The notes beneath the pieces were generated by a model that saw only the letters and a list, made by a program, of their open reading frames with translations, did no database searches and was not told the DNA's origin. From an uncultured Saprospirales bacterium (lineage in GTDB: Bacteria; Bacteroidota; Bacteroidia; Chitinophagales; Saprospiraceae), in NCBI GenBank assembly GCA_937864265.1, contig CALMIR010000074.1, positions 1 through 46,760 of the forward strand: a stretch of 46,760 nt of DNA. The letters run 5' to 3'. Below are positions 25,495-33,403 of this stretch, piece after piece (the first letter of the stretch is position 1; the number at the start of each line of letters is the position of its first letter). Both the position numbers and the translations under genes were made by a program.

Positions 25495-28248
25495 ATGAAG
25501 CTGAACACCCTATTATTTCCTGTCTTATGGCTACTGACGATCCAAATTAGCTGGGCGCAAACACCAGTAGTTGACAGCCTAAAAATTGTTTTTGCCCAAA
25601 CAACAGACGATTCCATCAAATGGCTTTGCGGCGTTGAAATTGCAGCCAACCTCTATTTGAACAATACCGATTCTGCCCTTTTTTGGGCAACAGAAGGGTA
25701 TCGCTATGCCCAGAAAATGCAAAATAGTCGATTGGAAGCAATCGCGTTGAGCACTACCGGCGTCGTTTATTACTACCGGGGCGATTTCGATAAAGCATTT
25801 GAATACTACTTTCAAGCACTGGAAACAGCGGAAAAAGGCGGGCATAGCAAGTCGGTTTCTACCATTCTGGGCAATATCGGAATGCTATATGGTGAACGCA
25901 AAGAGCACAAAAGAGCATTGGATTATTTGCTCAAAGCGCTGGAACACAAAAAAGAGCTGCGCGACTCTTTCGGCATTGCCCGCAATCTGGTCAATATTGG
26001 CATGACCTATTTCAACCGGGATATGCTCGATTCGGCCCTTTATTTTTACGAACAGCAAATCGCCATTTGCGAGCAGATCAATGAACCTTTTGGCAAAGCC
26101 ATCGGCTTGAACAATCTGGGGCAAATCTACATGAACAAAGGTCAGTACGAAAAAGCACTGGATTACTACCAACAATCGCTGGCCATCAAAGAATCCTTGG
26201 GCAACAAAAACGGCATGTCAATCACCCTCAGCGGCATCGGTGAATTGTACCTAAAGCAGGGCGTCCCTCGCCAAGCCATTGCTCCTTTGGAAGCTTCGCT
26301 TCGATTGGCCAAGGAGTCGAATAGTTTGCCCCAACTGGTTACGCCTTATGAATTATTAACCGAAGCTTACGCTAAAACGGGCAATTATGCCAAAGCCTTT
26401 GAGTACCAAAGTGCCCTTTTAACCACCAAAGATTCCCTGAACCGAAAAGAAATGCTCGACCGGGCAGAAAGCTTGGAAGCACAATACCGTACCGAACAAC
26501 AAAAAGTCCAACTGGCTGAGCAGCAGTTGGAAATCGAGCGCCAAACCAATCTGCGCAACCGCATGCTGATCATCGCTATCGTCGCCTTTTTGATCATGGC
26601 CGTCCTGTTTCAATACTACAGAAACCGGCAACAGATCAAGCAAAAAGGCATAGAAATGGCGGCTCAATTAGAACACGCGGAGGCGGAAAAGTGGCGGGAA
26701 ATCAACCAGATGCAATCTACCTTTTTTGCCAATATCAGCCACGAATTCCGCACCCCATTGACACTCCTCATCGGGCCATTGGAGCGGATGATACAGGGCG
26801 ATTTTTTGGGCGACTTATCCAAATATTATCGGATCATGCACCGCAATGCCAGGCGACTCCTCGATTTGGTCAACCAATTGCTCGAACTTTCCAAACTGGA
26901 AAGTGGCAAATTGGAACTACACGTTGCTCAGGCTGACCTAAGCAAGCTGGTCAGCGCCATCGCCTGGTCGTTTGAAAGTTGGGCCGACCGACAACAAGTA
27001 AGCCTGGAAGTACAATTGCCACATAAACCCATGTTGGTGTATTTTGACCGGGATAAGGTGGAAAAAATTTTGGCCAACCTCCTATCAAACGCTTTTAAAT
27101 TTACTGGAGAAAAAGGCCTCGTCAGAGTTCTGTTATCGCAAGAAGGCAATCACGCACTCGTATCGGTGCAAGATAACGGCATTGGCATTGCTGCCGATCA
27201 ACTGCCCCATCTTTTTAACCGCTTCTTCGGCACGACGCGATCAGAAATACAGGAAGGCAGCGGACTGGGGCTGGCTCTTTCCAAAGAACTCGCCGAACTA
27301 CACGGCGGCGGCATCGAAGTAAGCAGTCAAGAAGGGCAAGGAAGTCGTTTTGTGGCTAAGTTTCGAGTGGACAAAGCGTTTTTTCCAGATAAAAACATCG
27401 TTCAAAGCCCTGATGAGGGCAGCATTATTGCTCCAACTCCCACAGATAAAGCGCCGAGCAGTTCGGTCAAAACAGCGGTATTACTCCCAGAAGAAAAACC
27501 AGTTATCCTGCTGGCAGAAGACAATCGCGATGTCCGGCAGTACATCATCGACCAATTGGAAGGTAGCTACCAAATTGTAGAAGCCGAAAACGGGCAGTTG
27601 GGATTGGAAAAAGCCATTCAGCTGTTGCCGGACTTGATCATTTCAGATATTATGATGCCCGTCATGGATGGAATGGCGCTTTGCAAAAACCTCAAAACCA
27701 ACGAAAAAACCAGCCATATTCCGGTAGTCATGCTCACGGCCCGGGCAGAGCAGGCCGATAAGCTCCAAGGTTTAAAAACTGGCGCAGATGATTATTTGAC
27801 AAAGCCTTTTGATGCACAGGAACTGCAAATACGGGTAGCTAATCTGATTGAGCAGCGGCGCAAACTACAGGAATATTACCGCCAGACGCTGAGTCCTTTC
27901 GCAACTGCTAAAATAGAGGTGGAAAACATGGATACCACCTTTTTACGCCGCGTGAAAGATGCCATCGAACAGAATATGGAAGAAGAAACCTTTGGGGTAG
28001 TCGAGTTGAGCGAACAAATCAACATGAGCCGCAGCCAACTCCATCGAAAACTGACTGCCCTTACTGGTCATTCTCCCAATCAGATCATCCGCAATATGCG
28101 ACTAGAACGAGCCAAGCAGTTGCTGGAATCGAATGCTGGCAATGCTTCAGAAGTTGCTTTCCTATGCGGTTTCAACAGCTTAGCCTATTTTTCCAAATGC
28201 TTTAAAGATCAATATGGGATATCGCCTAGTGAGGTAGTTGCTGGGTAA
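25495..28248 (+). CDS. Hybrid two-component system protein: TPR sensor - histidine kinase - receiver - AraC-type HTH
   Basis: 917 aa, a one-protein two-component system. Order: signal peptide (about 1-22, ends SWAQ); TPR repeats in the periplasm (about 50-300, e.g. NLGQIYMNKGQYEKALDYY); a coiled stretch; a transmembrane helix (about 357-377); HisKA with H416 (ANISHEFRTPL); HATPase with NLLSNAFKF, DNGIGI, GSGLGLALSKEL; receiver with D718 (IISDIMMP) and LTKPF Lys; AraC-family DNA-binding domain (about 815-917). Classic Bacteroides hybrid regulators use beta-propeller sensors; here TPRs replace them. The target genes are unknown; the flanking genes give no carbohydrate locus. ATG 25495 was chosen because it begins the signal peptide. 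Confidence 0.95.
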   Translation: MKLNTLLFPVLWLLTIQISWAQTPVVDSLKIVFAQTTDDSIKWLCGVEIAANLYLNNTDSALFWATEGYRYAQKMQNSRLEAIALSTTGVVYYYRGDFDKAFEYYFQALETAEKGGHSKSVSTILGNIGMLYGERKEHKRALDYLLKALEHKKELRDSFGIARNLVNIGMTYFNRDMLDSALYFYEQQIAICEQINEPFGKAIGLNNLGQIYMNKGQYEKALDYYQQSLAIKESLGNKNGMSITLSGIGELYLKQGVPRQAIAPLEASLRLAKESNSLPQLVTPYELLTEAYAKTGNYAKAFEYQSALLTTKDSLNRKEMLDRAESLEAQYRTEQQKVQLAEQQLEIERQTNLRNRMLIIAIVAFLIMAVLFQYYRNRQQIKQKGIEMAAQLEHAEAEKWREINQMQSTFFANISHEFRTPLTLLIGPLERMIQGDFLGDLSKYYRIMHRNARRLLDLVNQLLELSKLESGKLELHVAQADLSKLVSAIAWSFESWADRQQVSLEVQLPHKPMLVYFDRDKVEKILANLLSNAFKFTGEKGLVRVLLSQEGNHALVSVQDNGIGIAADQLPHLFNRFFGTTRSEIQEGSGLGLALSKELAELHGGGIEVSSQEGQGSRFVAKFRVDKAFFPDKNIVQSPDEGSIIAPTPTDKAPSSSVKTAVLLPEEKPVILLAEDNRDVRQYIIDQLEGSYQIVEAENGQLGLEKAIQLLPDLIISDIMMPVMDGMALCKNLKTNEKTSHIPVVMLTARAEQADKLQGLKTGADDYLTKPFDAQELQIRVANLIEQRRKLQEYYRQTLSPFATAKIEVENMDTTFLRRVKDAIEQNMEEETFGVVELSEQINMSRSQLHRKLTALTGHSPNQIIRNMRLERAKQLLESNAGNASEVAFLCGFNSLAYFSKCFKDQYGISPSEVVAG

Positions 28249-28300
28249 TTGGTGCGAGTATCTATCATTAAAAACTACCCCCATCCAATGCCATAATTAT

Positions 28301-28308
28301 TACCTTTG
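28301..28308 (+). promoter_or_regulatory. -7 promoter element (TACCTTTG) for the small lipoprotein gene
   Basis: Perfect TAnnTTTG followed by CAGCC, 22 bases before ATG 28331. It may drive the following co-oriented run up to hemB. Confidence 0.6.
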
Positions 28309-28330
28309 CAGCCTAAAAATTATGCTTAAC

Positions 28331-28612
28331 ATGAGAAAAAACCTTATTGTCGCTTTTGTTTTTGCCAGTATTTTAGGATGGAGCGGAATGGCTTGCCAAT
28401 CTTCCGGTTCAAAAGATGCAGCGCCTGTTCACAGCATTTCATCGGATCGTGAAGCAAAAATCGACGAATTGATCAAACAGTACAATATTGATGAAGAGCG
28501 CATCGCCAAATTGATGTTGGACAGCAATTTCGTCAAATTTCTGAACGAACAACCTATTGATCAGTTAGATCCTATTTTCAGCAATATATCCAAAGGCTTG
28601 CAAAAGCAATAG
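28331..28612 (+). CDS. Small lipoprotein of unknown function
   Basis: 93 aa. Lipoprotein signal MRKNLIVAFVFASILGWSGMAC with a GMAC lipobox. The mature part is a short polar linker followed by two amphipathic helices (REAKIDELIKQYNIDEERIA and VKFLNEQPIDQLDPIFSNI). An ATG nine bases upstream (28322) is also possible; both lie after the -7 element. A likely periplasmic or outer-membrane-anchored helical protein. No named family recognised. Its stop is 66 bases before the deacetylase-like gene. Confidence 0.7.
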   Translation: MRKNLIVAFVFASILGWSGMACQSSGSKDAAPVHSISSDREAKIDELIKQYNIDEERIAKLMLDSNFVKFLNEQPIDQLDPIFSNISKGLQKQ

Positions 28613-28678
28613 TCGGGATTAACAAGCTCTATGCGACCAACAATAGCTGGCAGGCCGCATAGGGCGTATTCCATACCC

Positions 28679-29581
28679 ATGCTCAAGGTTGCGTTTTCTC
28701 CCATCTACAAGTACCAGTTGCCGGAAAATCATCGCTTCCCGATGGTCAAGTACGAACTTATTCCGGAGCAATTGCTGTATGAGGGAACGCTTACCAACGA
28801 CCATTTTTTCCACCCCGATCCGCTGGAAGAAACGGAATTGCTGCGCACCCACGACGTGGATTATTGGCAAAAGCTACAACACCAAACCCTAACAGCTAAA
28901 GAAATACGTGCCATAGGCTTTCCTATGACACCTCTTTTGGTAAAACGCGGTTTACACATTGCCAATGGTACTTTGCAATGTTCGTATTATTCTCGGCAAT
29001 ACGGTGTTTCCATGAATGTAGCCGGAGGCACCCACCATGCCTTTCGAAACAAAGGCGAAGGTTTCTGCGTTTTCAACGACATAGCCATCGCGGCCAACAG
29101 CTTGTTGCATCACCAGGTATGCCAAAAAATACTGGTTGTTGATCTGGATGTCCATCAGGGGAATGGTACGGCCCGCATCTTTCAGGATGAACCTCGCGTG
29201 TTCACCTTTAGCATGCACGGCGAGAAAAACTACCCCTTGCGGAAAGAACAATCTGACCTGGATATAGGGCTACCCGACAAAACTGGTGATGAGGCTTATT
29301 TGAAAATACTGAAAAACACCCTGCCCAAACTTTTGGATGAGGTGCAACCCGACCAGGTATTTTACCTCTCTGGTGTGGATGTCATTTATTCCGACAAACT
29401 GGGGCGATTGGCCTTGAGCCTGGCTGGTTGCAAGGAGAGGGATCACATCGTTCTATCGCTTTGTCGCAAAAACAATATCCCATTGGCCATCAGCATGGGG
29501 GGCGGATACTCGGAGCGGTTGGCTCATATTGTTGAAGCCCATTGCAATACTTTTCGACTGGCGCAAGAGCTGTATTTTTGA
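28679..29581 (+). CDS. Histone-deacetylase-family amidohydrolase (acetoin-utilisation/HDAC-like)
   Basis: 300 aa. Zinc deacetylase fold of the arginase-deacetylase superfamily; bacterial members act on acetylated amines, polyamines or unknown small molecules. Visible: NVAGGTHHAF with the catalytic His pair, DLDVHQGNGTA with the zinc Asp and His, and YLSGVDVIYSD carrying the second Asp region, then MGGGYS. Length is typical of the class IV-like bacterial group. ATG 28679 was preferred to ATG 28631 because the protein then starts directly at the core (LKVAFSPIYKYQLP). Followed by the DUF6702 gene after 26 bases. Confidence 0.92.
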   Translation: MLKVAFSPIYKYQLPENHRFPMVKYELIPEQLLYEGTLTNDHFFHPDPLEETELLRTHDVDYWQKLQHQTLTAKEIRAIGFPMTPLLVKRGLHIANGTLQCSYYSRQYGVSMNVAGGTHHAFRNKGEGFCVFNDIAIAANSLLHHQVCQKILVVDLDVHQGNGTARIFQDEPRVFTFSMHGEKNYPLRKEQSDLDIGLPDKTGDEAYLKILKNTLPKLLDEVQPDQVFYLSGVDVIYSDKLGRLALSLAGCKERDHIVLSLCRKNNIPLAISMGGGYSERLAHIVEAHCNTFRLAQELYF

Positions 29582-29607
29582 AAAATAAAACATAAAAATC
29601 ATCCCGA

Positions 29608-30114
29608 ATGCGATTCACCACTTATTTACTGGCTTTTCTCTTACCCTGGGGAAGCAATGCTGAAAAGCACGAGTTTCACCTCAGCAAATGTGCACTGGAA
29701 TACAACGAGTCGGAAAAAGCGCTGCAATTTAGCCTGCATTTGTTTACTGACGACCTCGAAGAAGCGCTCCGCCGACAGGGAATAAAAGAGATCAATTACT
29801 GCACCCAAAAGGAAGCCACCAACGCCGATGAGGTACTCAACACCTATTTGCAAGAAAAATTGAGCATACAAGTCAACGGACAAGCCCGCGAATTTGTATT
29901 CATAGGCAAAGAGCCTGCTGAAGATATTTTGGGCATGTGGGTATATTTGGAGATTGAACAAGTGCCAACTTTAAGCTCTCTGAATATTACCAATGCGATC
30001 CTAATGGAAGCTTTTAGCGATCAAAAAAACATCATCAGCATAAAAGGCCCTGGCGGTAAAAAATCGGCCTTACTGTTTCAAAAAGGCCAAATCCAGAAGT
30101 CGGTCAATTATTGA
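29608..30114 (+). CDS. DUF6702-family secreted protein
   Basis: 168 aa. Short N-terminal signal ([18 protein letters not shown]). The mature part starts [19 protein letters not shown] and includes [14 protein letters not shown] and [14 protein letters not shown], the pattern I associate with DUF6702, a Bacteroidota periplasmic family of unknown role. The gap to yidD is one base, so the two are translationally linked. A role in the envelope is inferred only from secretion and from yidD next to it. Confidence 0.8.
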   Translation: MRFTTYLLAFLLPWGSNAEKHEFHLSKCALEYNESEKALQFSLHLFTDDLEEALRRQGIKEINYCTQKEATNADEVLNTYLQEKLSIQVNGQAREFVFIGKEPAEDILGMWVYLEIEQVPTLSSLNITNAILMEAFSDQKNIISIKGPGGKKSALLFQKGQIQKSVNY

Positions 30115-30115
30115 T

Positions 30116-30370
30116 ATGATCCATCAATTATTAAAGGAAATAGTCTTATTGCCCATCCGGTTTTATCGGGTGGCCATCTCCCCTATGCTGGGACCCAAAT
30201 GCCGATTCCAGCCAACCTGCTCCCGATACGCCATGGACGCCATCGAGGAATGGGGCATTTTTAAAGGTTCCTGGCTCGCGCTGCGCCGCATTTTCAAATG
30301 CCACCCCTGGGGGCCTTTTGGTTATGATCCTGTTCCTAAAAATCCAAAAAAATATCGCCATAATGCTTAG
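30116..30370 (+). CDS. yidD: Membrane protein insertion efficiency factor YidD
   Basis: 84 aa, normal length. YidD is a small amphipathic inner-membrane protein that aids YidC-dependent insertion of membrane proteins. The family signature is complete: [20 protein letters not shown], the Cys pair in [28 protein letters not shown] and GYDPVP. Usually yidD lies with rnpA/yidC; here it lies between DUF6702 and hemB. Its last 8 bases overlap the start of hemB. Confidence 0.95.
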   Translation: MIHQLLKEIVLLPIRFYRVAISPMLGPKCRFQPTCSRYAMDAIEEWGIFKGSWLALRRIFKCHPWGPFGYDPVPKNPKKYRHNA

Positions 30371-31364
30371 AAGACCCAGACGCAACCGAGTCAGTGCCGC
30401 CGTGCGCGGCATGGCTCAGGAAACGCATCTATCCGTGGAACACTTGGTGCAACCGCTTTTCCTGGTCAGTGGAAAAAATACACGTTCAGAAGTGCCATCG
30501 CTGCCAGGTACGTTTCGTCTTTCGCCCGATGAAGCCCTACGGGAAGTGGAAAGTTGCCTGAAATTGGGCATCACCAATTTCATCGCTTTTCCTGCCATAC
30601 CAGAAGCGCTGAAGGATAAAACAGCTACCCATAGCTATGACCGATCCAATTTCTACCTCCAAACGGCAACAGCCATCAAAAAGCAATTTCCAGAACTTTG
30701 TCTGATCAGTGATGTAGCGATGGATCCTTATAATTCAGATGGCCACGATGGATTGGTGCAAGGCGGTCAAGTGCTCAACGATGCCACCCTACCTATTTTG
30801 AAGCAAATGGCGGTCGCGCAAGCGGAAGCTGGATTTGACCTACTTGGCCCTTCTGATATGATGGACGGCCGGGTGGAAGCCATCCGCGAAGCGCTGGACG
30901 AAGCGGGATTTACCCATACAGGAATCATGTCTTATACCGCCAAGTACGCCAGCGCCTTTTATGGGCCTTTCCGCGATGCCTTGGACAGCGCACCCAAAGC
31001 AGGGGATGATATACCCAAAGATAAAAAGACTTACCAGATGAATCCGGCCAACCGCCGCGAAGCCCTTATTGAAGGCGAACTGGATACACTGGAAGGTGCT
31101 GATTATTTGATGGTCAAACCAGCACTGCATTACCTCGACGTGATCCGCCTGATGAAGGATAATTTTGATTTGCCCATAGCTGCCTATCACGTGAGCGGGG
31201 AATGCGCGATGTTGCTGGCCGCCAGTCGCAATGGTTGGCTCGATTTCGATAAAGCGATGCCTGAAACGCTCCTTAGCATCCGTAGGGCTGGCGCCGATGT
31301 GATTATCACCTATTTTGCGAAAGCTTACGCGGAAATGAGTAGCCGGGCTAGGGCTGCCTTTTGA
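30363..31364 (+). CDS. hemB: Delta-aminolevulinic acid dehydratase (porphobilinogen synthase)
   Basis: 333 aa. Condenses two 5-aminolevulinate molecules to porphobilinogen, the second common step of haem synthesis. Both Schiff-base lysines are seen: K194 in YTAKYAS and K252 in LMVKPAL. The metal segment reads [15 protein letters not shown]: the zinc-binding cysteines of the E. coli or animal enzyme are replaced by Asp/Ala, so this is of the Mg-dependent, non-zinc class. GPSDMMDGR is the allosteric/active-site signature. ATG 30363 overlaps the yidD end by 8 bases; a GTG-led extension (30318) would lie inside yidD. The REP-like repeat follows. Confidence 0.96.
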   Translation: MLRRPRRNRVSAAVRGMAQETHLSVEHLVQPLFLVSGKNTRSEVPSLPGTFRLSPDEALREVESCLKLGITNFIAFPAIPEALKDKTATHSYDRSNFYLQTATAIKKQFPELCLISDVAMDPYNSDGHDGLVQGGQVLNDATLPILKQMAVAQAEAGFDLLGPSDMMDGRVEAIREALDEAGFTHTGIMSYTAKYASAFYGPFRDALDSAPKAGDDIPKDKKTYQMNPANRREALIEGELDTLEGADYLMVKPALHYLDVIRLMKDNFDLPIAAYHVSGECAMLLAASRNGWLDFDKAMPETLLSIRRAGADVIITYFAKAYAEMSSRARAAF

Positions 31365-31404
31365 TTTGAGGATAACGTAAAGCGGGGCTAGGCGAAAGCG
31401 GGGC

Positions 31405-31437
31405 TTTTCCCGCCCGGGCTACAGCCGGTCGGGCAGG
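31405..31437. repeat. REP-like palindrome copy A (CCCGCCCGG...CCGGTCGGG)
   Basis: Arms 31409-31417 and 31425-31433 in the convergent spacer between hemB and the ABC permease. It shares orientation, the preceding GGCTTTT and the arms with copies at 35230-35254, 35294-35320, 35329-35354 and 7018-7040. Confidence 0.7.
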
Positions 31438-31448
31438 TGCTCACCCCC

Positions 31449-31508
31449 CTCACTCTCACCCTCACCCTCACCCTCACTCTCACTCTCACTCTCACCCTCA
31501 CTCTCACC
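31449..31508. repeat. Hexanucleotide tandem array (CTCACT/CTCACC) x10
   Basis: Ten exact-length units, five CTCACT and five CTCACC, with no interruption. A simple-sequence tract in the hemB/ABC convergent spacer, directly after REP copy A. Likely length-variable by slippage. Confidence 0.9.
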
Positions 31509-31527
31509 CAATTTCCTCACCCAATTC

Positions 31528-32334
31528 CTACAAATCCATCCGGCTTACCCGCCGCCAAGCCAAGCCTATAAATAAGCTCAAGTAAAGGAGCGTAGTCAGT
31601 ATGGCTTCTGTTGGACTTAAAAACAGTCCAAAGCCAAACTCATCCATAAATTCATTGGCTGGTTCTGGTATTGGGATCGGCACCAAATCTTCTATCGCAT
31701 TCAGGGGGTAAAAATGCATGCTGCGGTTTTTGACCAACTGGAAATGTACGCCCCAACGCAGGATCATCTCGATAAACATGATGTAAGACAAGTACAAAAA
31801 TAAAGCAATGCCCGTTCGCTTGATCAAAAAACCTAAAAAAGCCCCAAAAGTCATATAGCCGAAGCACATCAGGAAATAGCGCGGGATATAGTCTGCATTT
31901 TGAGTCAGCTTCACCCAAAAAATAGTATCTGTTGAAAAGAAGCCAATCACTAAGGCAACCAGGGTATAGTACAAAGTAGCAAACAAACTGCAAGCAGCGA
32001 TGAAATAAATTTTTCCCAGGAAATACTCCTTTCGGCTCAGCCCTGTGATGATGTTTTGCCGCATGGTTTTGTTGCCATACTCTGTGGTTACCATCAAAAC
32101 GGACAAAAAGCCGAAAAAGAAAAAACAAAGCCAATTGCCGATATAGCCCAAAAACTGCCAAACGGTAGGGAAAATAAAAAACACATCATTGCTAATCATG
32201 GGAGGGGGCAGGTCTTTCAACCGCTTCCCCGTCAATAAAATAGCTGGCAGTAATGCAACATAAAAGGCCATTAAGATACGAAAAGCCGTGTTGCCATACA
32301 GCTTTTTCCATTCCAGTTGAAGTAAAAACAGCAT
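31528..32334 (-). CDS. ABC-2-type transporter permease
   Basis: 268 aa, six hydrophobic helices (about 15-35, 60-82, 105-130, 150-170, 173-192, 242-260). N-terminal LEWKKLYGNTAFRILMAFY and the cytoplasmic loop VMVTTEYGNKTMRQNIITGLSR-type segment (TTEYGNKTMRQNI) are characteristic of ABC-2 permeases of the NatB/CcmB-like group, in which the tagged loop contacts the ATPase. It starts 9 bases after the ATPase stop. The substrate is unknown; drug, sodium or lipid export are possibilities. Confidence 0.87.
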   Translation of the reverse strand: MLFLLQLEWKKLYGNTAFRILMAFYVALLPAILLTGKRLKDLPPPMISNDVFFIFPTVWQFLGYIGNWLCFFFFGFLSVLMVTTEYGNKTMRQNIITGLSRKEYFLGKIYFIAACSLFATLYYTLVALVIGFFSTDTIFWVKLTQNADYIPRYFLMCFGYMTFGAFLGFLIKRTGIALFLYLSYIMFIEMILRWGVHFQLVKNRSMHFYPLNAIEDLVPIPIPEPANEFMDEFGFGLFLSPTEAILTTLLYLSLFIGLAWRRVSRMDL

Positions 32335-32343
32335 GGGTGATAA

Positions 32344-33228
32344 TTAAGCGGTGATTTCTAAAAATTCGGATTCCAGGCTTTTGCGCACCAGTTCCAAATA
32401 AGTCAAAACGAGCCCTTGCTCAAACGCATACCGGTTGATCTCGTCCGGCGAAATGGGCGCTGCAAAAAACAATTGCAGCCGATCATCCTGCTGCACCACC
32501 CTGCTGACCAGCGACCAATGGCGGAATATATTTTCCAAAGCAGTCAAATCTTTGGCCGCCACTTCAATCAGAATATCATCGCTGATGATGGCGCCAACGG
32601 TGCCAGAAGCCAGCATCCGCCCCGATTTGATAATGGCTACATGGGAGCATATTTTTTCCACCTCATCGAGGATATGGCTGGCCATGATAATGGTCTTTCC
32701 GGTATCGGCAATCTGCTTGATGGTGTGGCGCACTTCTGCAATACCTTGAGGGTCAAGCCCATTAGTAGGTTCGTCAAAAATGAGCACTTCAGGATCACCC
32801 ACCATGGCCGCTGCAATGGCCAGGCGCTGTTTCATGCCCAACGAATACGTGCGAAATTTGGAAAAACGGCGCTCGTAGAGGTTAACCAACTTTAGAATGC
32901 TGTCGAAATTGGGCTGTTTAACCCGCTTGATGTGGGCCACAATGCCCAGGTTTTCCACGGCATTCAGGTAGGGATAAAAGTTGGGGGTTTCTAGCAGCGC
33001 TCCTATATGTAGGCGATGGCGGCTGCCTTTTTGACCCTCAAACCAGGTATAAGTACCAGAATTGGCCTGTATAATGCCCAAGATAATTCCCAATGTCGTT
33101 GTTTTACCGCTGCCATTAGGCCCAAGCAGGCCAAAAACCATTCCTTTTTCGACTTGAAGGTGGAGGTCATCAACGGCCTTGATTTTGCCGTATTGCTTAT
33201 GCAGGTGTTCGATGGATAGTACTGTCAT
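32344..33228 (-). CDS. ABC transporter ATP-binding protein
   Basis: 294 aa. Couples ATP hydrolysis to the ABC-2 permease encoded next. Walker A GPNGSGKT (about 37-44), Q-loop region, signature YSLGMKQRLAIA, Walker B EVLIFDEPTNGLDPQG, and switch His in MASHILDEVE. The C-terminal 80 residues are a regulatory extension usual in this group. ATG 33228 is preferred over an in-frame start at 33279, since that one would lie inside the large hairpin at 33237-33287 and the family starts at VLSIEHLHKQYG. Confidence 0.94.
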   Translation of the reverse strand: MTVLSIEHLHKQYGKIKAVDDLHLQVEKGMVFGLLGPNGSGKTTTLGIILGIIQANSGTYTWFEGQKGSRHRLHIGALLETPNFYPYLNAVENLGIVAHIKRVKQPNFDSILKLVNLYERRFSKFRTYSLGMKQRLAIAAAMVGDPEVLIFDEPTNGLDPQGIAEVRHTIKQIADTGKTIIMASHILDEVEKICSHVAIIKSGRMLASGTVGAIISDDILIEVAAKDLTALENIFRHWSLVSRVVQQDDRLQLFFAAPISPDEINRYAFEQGLVLTYLELVRKSLESEFLEITA

Positions 33229-33236
33229 GCCGAAAT

Positions 33237-33287
33237 AAAGTTGGGTGTTCAGTTTTGATACGGCTGTAAAACTAAACACCCAACTTT
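33237..33287. promoter_or_regulatory. Large leader hairpin before the ABC ATPase gene
   Basis: Arms 33237-33256 and 33268-33287 (20 bp, one mismatch) with an 11-base loop, ending 9 bases before ATG 33228 on the minus strand. TAGTTTTA (33267-33274), seven of eight positions of a -7 element, lies in one arm. It could block the ribosome, terminate incoming transcription or be a protein-binding dyad. Confidence 0.6.
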
Positions 33288-33345
33288 CTAAGCAAGAAGT
33301 TTATTGATAAAAGTGGCTAATTATTGGATAAAAGGTCAAAATATC

Positions 33346-33395
33346 GTTCTTCGACAAATTGTATGGGAAACCAATCGCCAAGATTGTCAAAGAAC
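33346..33395. terminator. Hairpin just after the symporter gene (possible terminator)
   Basis: Arms 33346-33357 and 33384-33395 (12 bp, one mismatch) with a 26-base loop, 9 bases after the symporter stop on the minus strand. It contains the TTGTCAAAGAAC sequence also found near purB. No clear T-run follows. Confidence 0.4.
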
Positions 33396-33403
33396 CCAAA
33401 ATA

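Noticed and set aside
31449-31508. CTCACY array as a CRISPR
   Set aside because: Units are 6 bases, without spacers, and no cas gene is near.
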